A DNA stretch of 64,000 nucleotides from Lepisosteus oculatus (taxonomy: Eukaryota > Chordata > Actinopteri > Semionotiformes > Lepisosteidae). The position numbers were made by a program, and so were the translations under genes. Numbering within the stretch: the first letter of the stretch is position 1; each line of letters opens with the position of its first letter. The notes beneath the pieces are model-generated. The model saw only the letters and a program-made list of their open reading frames with translations. It was not told the origin of the DNA and made no database searches. Shown here piece after piece: positions 24,066 through 35,442 of the stretch. The stretch is from positions 15,960,001 through 16,024,000 of the forward strand of contig NC_090704.1 in assembly GCF_040954835.1 (NCBI RefSeq). The letters run 5' to 3'.

Positions 24066-26598
24066 GTGGAAGTGGAAGTGTGTGAGATTAGTATCTAAAC
24101 TTCCACCTGCACTTCTATTGTAAACAGCATTAATCTTTTACTACCACTGCAACATATACAATACAATGTTCAAAATACAATGTATTTTTCCCACTTCTAA
24201 TTGTGTTAATGCTACTTAAATCATATGCTATGTTGTCGTGCTTTGTGCATACTGATTCTGAGAAAATCCTTTCTATCTTTAATCACACAGATCTTGCCTG
24301 GGCACAGATGGGGAAAATGAAGTGAGAAGTATCCCATGCTAGTAAGAGATCCTCTGATTGTTTTCAGGATTGGAAGTGAGAATTGTAAAAACAGAGATTA
24401 AGGCATGATTCATCAACACCCTGTCACTGGCTTCGGAAATTGTTTCCCACACATAGCCTGGGCCTTGTATTTTTATTAGGATCTCCTCTACACAGAGTGA
24501 GGATTACAGATTGGAGGACATGCATCTAATTTTAGTCTGATTTCATGCTTCTCTAATGCACCAAGCTTCCCCTTTAAGGATTTTGGTGCCTGTAATCAAC
24601 CCAATGCCACTCCTTTTGGAGGCCTTGCATGCCTCATTTTTCCTTAGTTTGTTTGATGATTAGAATAAAATGTACTTTTAGACTTTTGCATATTGAGCTT
24701 ATTAGATGCTGTTTTATGAGAATTTATATTATATACTGTATATAGTATATATCAGTTATACTTTTATATGCTTTTATGATATATGATATAATATATATAA
24801 TAAAAACTAATACTGTATATCAGTTGAATCTTCTTGCGTTGCTTATTATCTTAGTATCATATTGGACTTACTCATATTAGACTCTTGTATTGCAAGCATG
24901 TGATAGGTTAAGAAATATGAACTAATGTATTTCTACAAATAAGGCAAAGTTTTTATCTGTCTGCACAATGGTTGGTGGTTGTTAGTGAGAGAATTTGTTG
25001 AGGAAAGGAAATCTGGTTTAGAATTTAATTCATATTGCATGCAAACAGTGCATGCCAATTTTTGTAAAAATATTCTAGGTTTTTACTGTATATATGGAAT
25101 TGCTACAGTAGCAGTAAAAATGCAAATTTATTGAGCTATAACAAATATTACTTCCAACGCAGGTTGTTGATTTTTCTGTTTAAAAATTCCATATTTACAA
25201 TACCCATTGTTCACAGATCTTCCCCAACTGCACTTTAAATTCATGGTTTGAGTTAGCATTAGTTAAGCTTGGGCTAACATTACAATTAATGAATGAAGAC
25301 TTCAGTTAGGGTGGGAACAAGGACTTCAGGATGTTTATAGACATATGTAGATGATCAAAGAGCTGAATATAGTGTCCTCAAATAACTCTCAAATTATTGT
25401 ATCTATAGATACAGTAGAGCAATGTTCTTTCAATACAGTGGAGAAAGTACCCCTAGATAATCTTTTCTAAATCTTCAGAATGGATTTAATGTGTACAGTA
25501 CATATCAATAAAGCAAAATTTTAATCAGAAGTAATTAACTTTAATTAACCACTTTATCTATTATTGGTCCAGGGTTTCTTATCAAGGAAAATAAATTAAA
25601 TGAAAAGGATTTAAATTAAATAAATGATGTTATAAAAGTATAAAGTTAATTCTAATAAGCTTGATATACTGTATACCTGAGGTTTTGTTTACATCGAATC
25701 ATGCTTTTACACTGCCACCTTAAGGAGATCCTACATTACTGTAAAAGCAAAAGGCCTAACCCATCCATTATAAAAAAAATTGCTAGGGATCGCAACAAAT
25801 CAGCGTTTATCCAAATACATCATGGTACTGCACTCTGGATGAATGCCAATCCATCACAACAAAGAAAAAATTACTGATGCTAGTAGAAGTTTATATTGCA
25901 ACCTATTCCAATTCCTATGTTTGTATGTTTCCTTTTTGTTTTAATCCGTTTTGCCTTAGTTTTGAATCAAGTGCATTTCCAGTTCTTTTTGTTACAGAAT
26001 TTTACTTAAAAGATGGTCACCATGCCAATGAACCATATATGGTAGGTGACTCTAAAAGATCATGAGTATGTGTAATATATTGATCAATTAAAACAAGCAT
26101 TTTTTTCAATTAAGGGAAGTCTGATTCTTCAAGGCTAAAGGGTATTCTGATTTCTGTGCAAAATGTCCAAATTATCTCTAAATCAGTTAATTTAGATGTT
26201 CACCTTTCCATTCACAACTGAATTGTTCCTGGTGTTTAGAAATTGATATTTTAGAAGTTACCTAGAAAACATCCAGGACCATAGCTGGAAACTGCTATTC
26301 TCAAAGTCACACTTGAATACCTTTGCTAAATATTCATGTGCAGTACAGTATATACAATAACATCTACTGTATACAGTTAAAGGAGGATTACTAGGTACTG
26401 ATTATATTAATTTTTATGCAATCTGTACTTGCAGATTTGACCACATTTTCTGTAGCTTCTCAACAACACGTGGTATCACATACTTAGAACACTTTATATT
26501 ATGTGGAATTCTCTACTTTGTGTTCTAGTCTACCCTGTATAACACAAATATTGCACAGTTCAGTAAGTTTTTTTTCAATCTAAATTGCCCTGGATAAA
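24066..26598. other. intergenic, no gene seen
   Basis: 24700-24830 is almost pure AT (TATATAGTATATATC-like). 24390-24670 is more balanced and free of recognisable repeats. A short piece at about 25760-25865 may be an old repeat. No exon found. Confidence 0.4.
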
Positions 26599-26603
26599 GG
26601 CAC

Positions 26604-27136
26604 TGTCACAATCGTAAACCCCTCCTCTTAAGGATGCTCCAGCCCTTCCTAGTTTATTATTTAGCTCCTGCACCTGCCTCCGGTTCCAGCCCCCGTCCCT
26701 TAAAAGCCAGATGTTCCTGCCATTCTGGGCTCAGCTTTGGAAGATGGACGGAAGCCCACCTAACCGCGAGTCCAGGAGCGACTCGACGGTATAAGCTTCA
26801 CAACGGCGTCCTGACCATCTGGGTCCGGGACTGGGAGCGTCTGGTCCTGTTATCCCCCCTTTATTCCCCCGACCCTTTGCTGGATCCCGCTCCGGCTTAT
26901 AACCTCGTTTGTCTGTGTCAGGATGGATCACCCGGCTTTGGACATTGGCTTTCCCTGGATAATCTTACGGACTCCCATGGACTTGTTTGCCCTGGACACC
27001 CCCCAAACACCAGTGCACCTTGGACACGCCCCCTGTTCTTCTTCCAGCCACTGATCTAGTCTTTTTTCCCCGTGTTTGTCTCATACCCTTCTGGATTGTG
27101 CTGTCTGCATAGGGTCCTGAAAGAAGCTTCGTGATA
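26604..27136 (+). mobile_element. solo LTR, gypsy-like, copy 3
   Basis: Starts TGTCACAATCG and ends CGTGATA, flanked by a near-perfect 5-bp duplication (GGCAC 26599-26603, GGCAT 27137-27141). It is the reverse-oriented relative of 8818-9296: AACCCCTCCTCTTAAGG at the left and GCATAGGGTCCTGAAAG at the right. The 141-codon plus ORF at 26634 is proline-rich LTR sequence read by chance, not a gene. Confidence 0.75.
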
Positions 27137-27141
27137 GGCAT

Positions 27142-28195
27142 TTACCAAATAATAACTTGCATGTAATTATCACTTTAAAGTACTTAACCAAATTGAGAAT
27201 TTTTTTTTAGAAGTGAACACTTTAAAATGGTATGGTCAAACACATGAATTGGGTGATATCACACTCAAATGGTAGAACAACCACTCCATAATACTCCTTT
27301 GTTAAAACAAAGGAATGTCTGTTTGATTTATCCCTCCTCAGAATTGCTGTCACATCTGTCCAGTTATGCCATTTAATGTACAGTATACCTACTTCATTGT
27401 ATTATAATTGTATTGCCACTAAAAGGACACAAAGCTACTGTTATGGTCAAGTTTATTGAAGCACATGATCACATCTTGTGGGCAAATAAGGAATTACTAC
27501 AGCATGTCACAGGCAGCTCTAAATGTTACAAAACCATCATGTTTCAAGTGGTACCAACAAAATGGTATTACCAAATACAGCCATTGAAGTTTGTACAGAA
27601 CTACCATATTTCAATATGTTAATTATGTTATTGCTAAAAGGATAACTATCAGGTTCGGAGTTAACCAGCCAAGCAGTCCTTCAACAGCTGCAGTTTGCAT
27701 TGGATGCCACATTTCATCAAGCAGTTAATGACCTGCTGTGGACAAAATAAATACCACAGCAATGTCTGTGGTCCAAATCAAAGTAAACTTTTAGTCATTC
27801 CAAAACTCAATCAATGTAGTAGACAATAAAGAATAACAATGGCAGTCTAGTGACCAGCTTGGTTTATGCAGGTACCCCACAGTCATTTGTGGTCATCCTG
27901 CTGGTACTAGTATTACTCATGGAATTACTCAAGAACAGATCTTGTTTCTTAAAACTGTGTGTAACCTGTTGTGGTCATGTACATTGGTCTAGCAGCTTTT
28001 CAGGTGTAAAGTTAACCATTCAATGCTTTACTTCCTGAAGTCTGGAAAGAGTTTATTCCATTCAAGCAGGGTTTCATAAAGTAATAAATTTGACAGTGTT
28101 TTTGAGTACATTGATCAGACTGACATCCTGATGGGCAATTCCATTTTGTCTCTGTCCCTGTATACCAGGCCTGGAAGTCTAATGGTGTTATTTAA
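27142..28195. other. intergenic, no gene seen
   Basis: No exon, RNA gene or known repeat recognised. ORFs of 62-69 codons at 27413 and 27850 have no support. Confidence 0.4.
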
Positions 28196-28199
28196 CACA

Positions 28200-28387
28200 A
28201 GTTTGAGAAGAGATCAAATTCTCATTTTGCACTTGTGCTCCCCTACATATACTGTATTAAATACTCCTTGGTTGCCCACAGCTCTATAGGCATCTTTTCT
28301 AGCTCCCCTCCCTCCAACCCAAGCTTCACCATAGTAGCTGCCTCCCTGGGTCATTCCTTATACTGTAAGTAACAGGAGTTTGACAGC
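28200..28387 (+). repeat. unclassified interspersed repeat A, copy 3 (retrovirus target)
   Basis: Same family as 736-900 and 10575-10750. The endogenous retrovirus inserted at its right end. Joining 28387 to 33907 across the provirus restores GACAGCAACAATATATGG. Confidence 0.55.
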
Positions 28388-28787
28388 AGAAGAAATAAGG
28401 TTCTTGATCCCGAGATGAAGTAAAACAGATGAGTTTATTGCATGCAAGGAACAATAAAGCCGAAGTCTTGTTTCCCGCAAGAAACAACAAAACCGAAGTA
28501 TTGTTCCCCGTACTGTTACAAACTTTTGGTTTATATAGTGTCTTCTTCTCCGTTTCTGACGTCACTTGGTCTGATGGTAAAGAGGGGGGTTCATGGTATT
28601 TGGCCAGTTTACGATGTTCTGGACAAATGGTCAGTTTAAGATTACACCCAGGGGGGTTCCTAGCTTGCATCTGCAATCCTTATCAGTTAACCCCCTTTCC
28701 TGCCATAAACCCCAGCTTGTGACTTAGAAGTCTAAACCTCATACAGAAAGGATTAAATTCAAACCCCCGTCTTCACATCTTTCTTCA
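28388..28787 (-). repeat. 3' LTR of the endogenous retrovirus
   Basis: Minus-strand order: TGAAGAAAGA start, a CRE-like TGACGTCA (28558-28565), a TATATAAACC TATA-like box (about 28528-28537), an AATAAA signal (about 28435-28440) and an end reading TTTCTTCT. It has TATAGTG at 28533-28539 where the 5' LTR has TATACAGTAGTG. Confidence 0.88.
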
Positions 28788-28830
28788 TTCCCCCCTTATA
28801 AAATACCGCATACGTCAGTGTATCCTATTT

Positions 28831-30141
28831 TTATACATACAATGTCAGGGCAGATCTTTCCTTTCTTGGCGAACAGGTATGTATTGCCATGACATTGTAC
28901 GTTCCACGGTTATAGCAAGATGTGATACATGCTTTTGTGCATGTGATGATTACAATAATACATATAAACAATACTATTCCTACAAATAAACACTGTAAAA
29001 AGGTTCCACCCCAGGCCCCAAACACAGACTTTACCCAAGACCCAATTCCCCAATTTTCAGTATAATAGTCCTGATATTTCTGTCCCTCATTTTAAATGTG
29101 TTGGGCCAGATCTGAGATGTGCTTAGAATTATCAGGAATATATGTGCAGCATTCAGTGCCAATTACTGCACAAGTTCCTCCTTGGGCCGCCAGTACATAA
29201 TCTAAAGCTAGTCGGTTCTGCATGGCCACTGTTCTGAGGGCTACCATCTCATCATTAACAGCCTTCAGACTAGACGAGGTAGAATTTGCTAATTCTTCTA
29301 AAGTCGAGGCCATTTGAATTAACTCTCGACTCAGAAAGTTCATGCCGGCTTGTGGAAATATTATACCTAAATAATATTCCCAATCAGCCAATTTTCTTTG
29401 TGGTCTGTGGTTAGGTCCGAAGGGGCTGTGGGTTTGAACACGGATATGAGGAACCACATATCCTAAATAACATGAGCCAGACCACTGGGCTGGCAACCAT
29501 GGGTAGGCTCGTTTTCCACAAATGAAATATGTTCCGTTTGGCGCTCCCCATGCCTCTGAAAATAAGAAGCTTATACTGAATTGTGGAGTGTGTCGATCCC
29601 ATCCTGGAATTTGGAAGGTAGAGGTGGATATATTTGTAGCGATGGTAAGGTTGCAACGACTCCATCCAACCAAGAGCAGACCATTAGCGTGCTGAAAACA
29701 TATGTTTCCCTCACGTTCCTTATTTAGAGTCAGGTATGGTGGTGTATGGCTTCTGTTATATTTAGGAGCGTAAGAGCCTGTAAAACTCGTGGGCTCTAAG
29801 CCTCTCTCCTGTAGATATTGTAATGTTGTGGAGGTTAAAGTCGTGTTATGGCAACCCCCATAGTTTGTCATATTAAAATCTCCTAAATTATCCCAAATGA
29901 TCATGCCTATGACTTCCTCGAGATGCCAAGGAATGGCTCCCATAGGAAGTCCTCCCTGTACATATTTGGGTAATGCGGCACACACCCAGCAGGCACTTTG
30001 GTTGGTTTTCTTAGCTGTCAGATAGGAGAGGCCTAAAAAGGAATTAATTCCATGTTCTCCTTTGTGGGAGAGATGATCATTAATTCCTGCGGAACATAGT
30101 CCTACAGCAACAATTATCGTTATTAACAGAAATGATTTCAT
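28831..30141 (-). pseudogene. endogenous retroviral env, one in-frame stop
   Basis: The reading frame starts at 30141 with a hydrophobic signal-peptide-like N-terminus and runs 349 residues to a TAA at 29092-29094. The same frame then stays open to 28831 and contains the membrane anchor, so a single nonsense codon separates ectodomain from anchor. In the surface part there is a CWVC motif (CxxC isomerase type) and many N-x-S/T sites. In the transmembrane part there is a CX6CC motif (CAVIGTECC) preceded by a heptad-like, immunosuppressive-domain-like stretch. CxxC plus CX6CC marks a gamma-type Env with covalently linked subunits. A basic RPQR site may be the cleavage point. Its start overlaps the end of the integrase frame, as in gammaretroviruses. 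Expression of a secreted, anchorless Env is conceivable but not shown. Confidence 0.85.
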
Positions 30142-30413
30142 TCTGAGTCTGTAACTGGGGATGAGGCTCGTCGGCAGTGTGACGCATGGATCCAGCGATC
30201 TTTTCCTTCCACTCGAACCGCAGACTCGGTTGTCAACAGGATCTGGTAGGGTCCGTCCCACCTGGGCTGGAGAACCTGTGAAGGAAATTTCCTGATCCAC
30301 ACCCACTCTCCTGGGATGAGGTTGTGCCCTCCTTCAGGTGGTGGTCCCCACGCCTCCAGGACCTGCTCGCGGGCTCCTTGGGTGGCCTCTGTAAGCAACT
30401 TGCAATAATACAA
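30138..30413 (-). pseudogene. retroviral integrase C-terminal fragment
   Basis: Reads PGEWVWIRKFPSQVLQPRW, then GPYQILLTTESAV and WIHASHCRRA. This is the C-terminal DNA-binding domain of gamma-type integrases. The frame ends at 30138, overlapping the env start at 30141 by 4 nt. The catalytic core is missing. A second 99-codon frame at 30233-30532 carries related degenerate sequence upstream. Confidence 0.82.
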
Positions 30414-30651
30414 AGGAATGGTTGATCCATCTGAGGAAACCCCAGTCTCAGCACCTGTAAGAGAACTTGTTTCAAATTATTACAGGCGGCTTTTGCTGCG
30501 GGAACCAAGGCAATCTTGTCCTTGTACTGCACTCCCCCCTTAAGCAGATCTGTTAAGAGTTGTGCTCACCCTGTAAAAACATTGCACCCTGTTAAAATTT
30601 CACAATGCTAGACACAAAAGGGCCTTATCATGACTGCTTCTATTAGACACT

Positions 30652-31025
30652 CTAAAGCTGAAGCAACTCAGACTTGTGGGTTTCCTCGTCAGGGGAAGCA
30701 CTCAGAATACCATCAACATACTGAGTGATCACAGTCAGTTGAAGCCACGTGATACCCTGTTCTGGATAGTCATTCTTTGTAATGCATAATATTCCAACCC
30801 AATAGATCTGGGATAAAACCACCCATAAAAATCTGGTACTCGGCAAGTAAAACTTGCTGTCCCAATACTCCTGTGGCCTCCTGCTGTCTTCCCATATACA
30901 TTAATCTATAGCACACTGTTGAACAGAGGAGTGAAACAAGCATGACAGTAGTGCTCCAGTATCCCCTAACAGAGAACCCAACACTCCATTAACAGTACAT
31001 TTTTAACCACTGGACTGGGACAGAC
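30652..31025 (-). pseudogene. retroviral protease / reverse transcriptase remnants
   Basis: 30652-30846 contains TVITQYVDGILSASPDEETH, the RT catalytic region with YVDG in place of YVDD, so one essential aspartate is lost. Just upstream, at 30952-30963 on the minus strand, the codons for DTGA occur in a VNGVLGSLLGDTGALLS context, resembling a retroviral protease active site. The two are only about 100 bp apart, so most of protease and RT is deleted. RNase H and the integrase core are absent. Confidence 0.65.
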
Positions 31026-31671
31026 TTAGGGAGGCTACAAGGGATTTACAGGATCTAATCGTTAGGTATACAGATCTTCTCACAAGACGTTATTCTCCCC
31101 AGTCTCGATTCTAAACCTACAGCGTTTCAGCATGTCTGGTTTCGAGACATTCGAATAAAACCAAATTGTTTCCACTATTGCAACTAATTGTATAAAAATA
31201 CAAAAACTGTTTAACTACTTTTACGTCCACCCGTACTGTACTTATACGTTTCAGACGCTCTTATATTTTCCAATCTCCTTGATTTTCGTCAAGTCTCTTT
31301 AGTTACGTCTGGCTAAACACGCTCACACCGTCATTTAGTATACCAAAACTCACAGTTACACACATACATGCCGGCACACAAATTCATAAAACACACATAC
31401 ACATCGAGAATATATTTTTCTCTTCGTACTACAATGTGCTGTATTCTTGTTTTACTACTACATTAATCCTTTTAATTCCTGAAGCGCACTCCACGTTCGC
31501 TGCATTTCTAATTTCGGGTGTGGTACTTTAGCCCACCGGTCAATATCTTCCGGTTTTGGATTTGATCATATGGGGGAATCAGGGAAGGTAGGTGCGAGTG
31601 CAGACCCCCTCGACGCGGTGCAAGACAGTGTTAGAGTGGCGCTGTCATCAACGGCGCCAGCCCCTGCTACA

Positions 31672-32064
31672 TCAAGTTCTTTTCCCACTTCGAGTGAGAG
31701 TACAGATCTGCGGGCGCCCTCCCTCTAACAGGGGAGACCCTGATCCGTCTTTATCACACTCATACCAAAAGTTATCCCAATCAGACCCCCCTTCTCCATA
31801 TGGCCACTGTGGGAATTGATCCCAATTATTTTCGTTTCCTGCCTGTTTGTTCCCCTGTGGGAGAACAGGATATAACTTATTTTTTCTATACTCTTTCGTA
31901 GCGAGTAAAGTATCTTTTCTTCCGGGTTTTTGTTTTCCCCGTAAACACACTTTTAGGTCACATCCCAATTTCTTTCTTTTTTTTTCATGTATCTGCCACC
32001 ACTGGTGCCGGCCGTGCACCAGGGTGGGAGCTACATGCTTGTGCTTTTGCAAATCAATGCTCAT
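31672..32064 (-). pseudogene. gag-like ORF of the endogenous retrovirus
   Basis: A 130-codon frame between the leader and the pol remnants, in the gag position. It is basic at the N-terminus and middle (KKRKKLGC, KQKPGRKD) and has a tryptophan/aromatic-rich C-terminal part (WDQFPQWPYGEGG, SDWDNFWYE). I do not recognise a capsid major homology region or a zinc knuckle. The assignment rests on position; it may be only a piece of gag. Plus-strand ORFs of 74-128 codons over the same bases are shadows. Confidence 0.5.
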
Positions 32065-32704
32065 ATTCTTTCTTTACAGGCGTCTTCGCCCCAGACTCCC
32101 TCTGACAAACTCAACTTTTCGCATATTTTTCTCCCTTTTTTGTTCCCGTCAACTTACACTTTTCCGATATATAAACGGACCCTTCCACCACTTTCTCAAA
32201 CCATCAGTTAGCACACATGTTCGATCTTTTTAAGATTTACTTTTGTCGTGTGTGAGGTAACAGCTCATTCAGTAGGGGGATGTTTTCACTTGGAAAAACC
32301 TGTGCATTACTGCACTCATTCAGCTAAGGGCATCTGTTACCTTCAGATCTAAATGCCTCTCAGAGACTTTAGAGGACTTACACAACACTGTTCACAGGTA
32401 AGGAACGAGACCTCGAAAACCCCCTTTCTTGATCAGTAATTCACCATTCCCAGAACGCCAGCATCGCTGCTTTTGCCCCGGGGTGGACTTACGCACTGAG
32501 CTCAATCAGGGCGATTCTCGGGTCTCAAAGTCTTTTAAATCCTGCTACTTAATGCTTTGCTCTTTTATTATGAGGTGTGTTTATGTTAGTGTCGCGCGTG
32601 TGTATATGTATTTCACAAACAAGGAAAACACCAAAAACATACATACATATCTATCTCTTCTACTCCTGTTTCCTTTAAAACAAAAAACCACGCCACGCCA
32701 ATCC

Positions 32705-33190
32705 GTGCACGATCAAGGCGTAGCTAATCTCAGGACCCCGGGCGCAATTAAGGCCCACACCGATCCTGAGCCTCAGAACTCCGGGCGCAATTAAGGCCCA
32801 CACCAGTCCTGAATTACGTGCATTTAATGCACCACTCAGCTCCAGAACCCCGGGCGCAATTAAGGCCCACTACGATCCTGAGCCACAGAACCCCGGGCAC
32901 AATTAAGGCCCAAACCAGTTCTGACCTTCAGAACTCCAGGCGCAATTAAGGCCCACACCAGTCCTGAACTACAGTACGTGCATTTAATGCACCACTTGCT
33001 CTAGAACCACGGGCGCAATTAAGGCCCACACCGATCCTGAGCCTCAGAACTCCGGGCGCAATTAAGGCCCAAACCAGTTCTGACTTTCAGAACTCCGGGC
33101 GCAATTAAGGCCTACACCAGTCCTGAACTTCACGGTAAGGGTCCAAAACCCGTTCAAAAACTCCACGCGCAATTAAGGCATAAACCAGCT
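32705..33190 (-). repeat. minisatellite in the proviral leader
   Basis: About nine to ten copies of a ~40-50-bp unit built on GGGCGCAATTAAGGCCCACA and a CCAGTCCTGA/CGATCCTGA half, with two longer units carrying ACGTGCATTTAATGCAC. The array lies between the 5' LTR and the gag-like ORF. Two homologous long units differ by TTACGTG (32814-32820) versus CTACAGTACGTG (32969-32980). Confidence 0.85.
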
Positions 33191-33496
33191 TCGAACGCCT
33201 GTACACAATACCGCGGAACCCCTGCCAGACCAAATTCTGGGCTTACAGCAAACAACCCATTACATACACCGGTGTCTTCCCCGGGCCAGAGGAATTCAGA
33301 AACTCACATTTACTCCGTCATCTCGGGCGATTCTCGCAGGGAGCAGAGACTTTCCAATCGGTCAGAGAGAGTCAGGACTTTTAAATAAAAGAGGAGTCCT
33401 TACCTCTTAGTAATATGCGCGCTGACCGTCTCTCCTGCCGCTGGGAAGTTCCGCGCCTTCTGGAGCATCCGCTGACTACGCCAAATTTGCTGTAAC
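33191..33496 (-). promoter_or_regulatory. proviral 5' leader: primer site region and splice donor
   Basis: Just inside the 5' LTR the minus strand reads GTTACAGCAAATTTGGCGTA. TGG shortly after the LTR edge is expected for a tRNA primer-binding site; I cannot name the tRNA. Further on, at about 33393-33409, the minus strand has CTAAGAGGTAAGGAC, a strong splice-donor consensus suited to making spliced env RNA. Confidence 0.5.
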
Positions 33497-33901
33497 AGAA
33501 GAAATAAGGTTCTTGATCCCGAGATGAAGTAAAACAGATGAGTTTATTGCATGCAAGGAACAATAAAGCCGAAGTCTTGTTTCCCGCAAGAAACAACAAA
33601 ACCGAAGTATTGTTCCCCGTACTGTTACAAACTTTTGGTTTATATACAGTAGTGTCTTCTTCTCCGTTTCTGACGTCACTCGGTCTGATGGTAAAGAGGG
33701 GGGTTCATGGTATTTGGCCAGTTTACGATGTTCTGGACAAATGGTCAGTTTAAGATTACACCCAGGGGGGTTCCTAGCTTGCATCTGCAATCCTTATCAG
33801 TTAACCCCCTTTCCTGCCATAAACCCCAGCTTGTGACTTAGAAGTCTAAACCTCATACAGAAAGGATTAAATTCAAACCCCTGTCTTCAGATCTTTCTTC
33901 A
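33497..33901 (-). repeat. 5' LTR of the endogenous retrovirus
   Basis: Same elements as the 3' LTR. It differs by about four substitutions and by a 5-bp gain creating TACAGTA at 33645-33651, which fully accounts for its 405 versus 400 bp. The insertion lies next to the TATA-like box. Confidence 0.88.
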
Positions 33902-33906
33902 ACAGC

Positions 33907-35310
33907 AACAATATATGGCCAGCACTATTATTTCCTCATCCAGGTGAGTTAATGCAAAAGTATTAAGTACCCTTTAAATTTGTTGTCTCATGTCATTATT
34001 AGAATTTGTCTAACCTGTTGAAAAAAAGCATGCATGCAGAATGGATAAAATCATGACTAGCTGGCTAACATAAAGCGTCCTTTTCGGTTTATGAAATATT
34101 TTAGACATAGCACCCTTACCCATAAAGAGTTGTGTTGAGTGTAAATTTAGAAATTTGATATTGAGTGCTGCTAAAATTAGGTACTGTATACAGCATGTCT
34201 AGCATTGCAAGGGAAGTTTGTTAAAATGTTATAACTGCTAACAGGTAGTTTTTTAATTTATTACGAAGTGGAAGAAAAGTTATTTTGGCTACTTGTTTTA
34301 AAAATTACAGGTCAACTGTAAAATTTGTACAAAAAGTTTGTGTACTCTTTTTCTTCCACCACTTGCCCTGATACTACATTTTTTATTTCATTTTGAGTTC
34401 ACTTGTCTTGGTGGTGAAGTATCAGTCATAGTTCTCTGTATTCTTAAATGCCATGGTGACTTCAGTCATAAACAGGACGGAAATTTATATATCAAACTAA
34501 TGCTCTGACAGGAAATACACAGCTCCAACTAGACATCTTCTCTAGCTGCAAATGCAGTACTCTATCTTTGGGTAATTCACTAGGGCAGGTTTAATCAGGG
34601 TAACCATGGTGCAGAGAGAGTACACAGGGACGCGCTTTCATTAATTGGTCTAGAGATATTTTTTCTCATTACCTCACAGAAACACTGAAGCTCCATTTGA
34701 TGTTCATTTTGTTTTCTATTATTTTTCTCATTTTAAAGCACCTTGTTCTCTTTGGGTGGTTCTCTTGCATACGTAAGTACAACAAAGAATGAGGACCTGA
34801 AAGTATTTGTTTTAAGATTTCATGTTAGACCATTATATCTGTTGATTTAATTGAATGCAGGATTTTGCTTTGTCGTTCCTATTACTTACAGTACATGTAA
34901 AAAATCCTGCAAGTGCCTTGTATTATTTAGATAATACACTGGTGTATTACAACCATAACTTTAAAAAATCATTGTTCAACTTGATATTTAAGTGGTAGAT
35001 GTGTCAGATTTAAAGAGACAGGAAGGCTAGCTGGGTATAAGAGTAGCATAACCTCTAATGAACCACCATTTAAGATTTCAGAAATGTGACAATGACAAAG
35101 CAAGTGCTTCAATTATCTGCAGTTTTGTACCTAAAATTTGAATATTTGATGATAGTCTGATTAGAAAGAACTCGTACTATAACTGCCAGTAATTTAGATT
35201 TTTTTCTCACCACTCTACTGGTGTTGTTACAAGACAGTCTTTGAGCTGCACAATTGCAATGTGAAACAATTAGATGAAACAACATGATGCCTAAAACATT
35301 TTGTCCCCAG
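33907..35310. other. upstream of C1orf87, nothing recognised
   Basis: No untranslated exon or promoter of C1orf87 can be identified with confidence. The sequence is AT-rich. Confidence 0.4.
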
Positions 35311-35338
35311 ACAACCGCTTCATTTGGAGAAAAAAGAA

Positions 35339-35442
35339 ATGGCAGCAAAGAATGCTCCTTTTGGAACTGATTCAACCCCAGAAGTAGTTGTGAAGATTAT
35401 CGGCAGCAAGCATGTCAAGTATTTTGTTGACATGCCAAAGAA
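35339..35442 (+). CDS. C1orf87: C1orf87 coding exon 1
   Basis: ATG at 35339. It encodes MAAKNAPFG.. and then TPEVVVKIIGSKHVKYFVD, close to the human N-terminus. It ends in phase 2 at a GTAAGG donor. A CCCCAG acceptor at 35310 suggests the exon also holds a short 5' UTR. A degenerate inverted copy lies at 50640-50770. Confidence 0.85.

Larger units (their letters stand above)
28388..33901 (-). mobile_element. endogenous retrovirus, internally deleted provirus
   Basis: A 5.5-kb provirus on the minus strand, bounded by LTRs of 400 bp (28388-28787) and 405 bp (33497-33901) and a 5-bp target duplication ACAGC (28383-28387, 33902-33906). In viral order: leader with a tandem-repeat array, a gag-like ORF, remnants of protease and reverse transcriptase, the integrase C-terminus, env, a polypurine tract (28788-28797, read GGGGGG on the minus strand) and the 3' LTR. 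The internal part is only 4.7 kb, and most of pol is missing. The env has a gamma-type layout. The LTRs differ by only a few substitutions plus one 5-bp insertion, so the insertion is fairly young. Confidence 0.9.

Noticed and set aside
26634..27059. 141-codon proline-rich ORF
   Set aside because: Lies wholly within a solo LTR; the related LTR at 8818-9296 has no matching frame.
31847..32233. 128-codon plus-strand ORF
   Set aside because: Antisense of the proviral gag-like region and leader.
32705..33190. Possible CRISPR-like array
   Set aside because: Units are contiguous and spacers are not unique; it is a minisatellite inside an endogenous retrovirus in a vertebrate genome.
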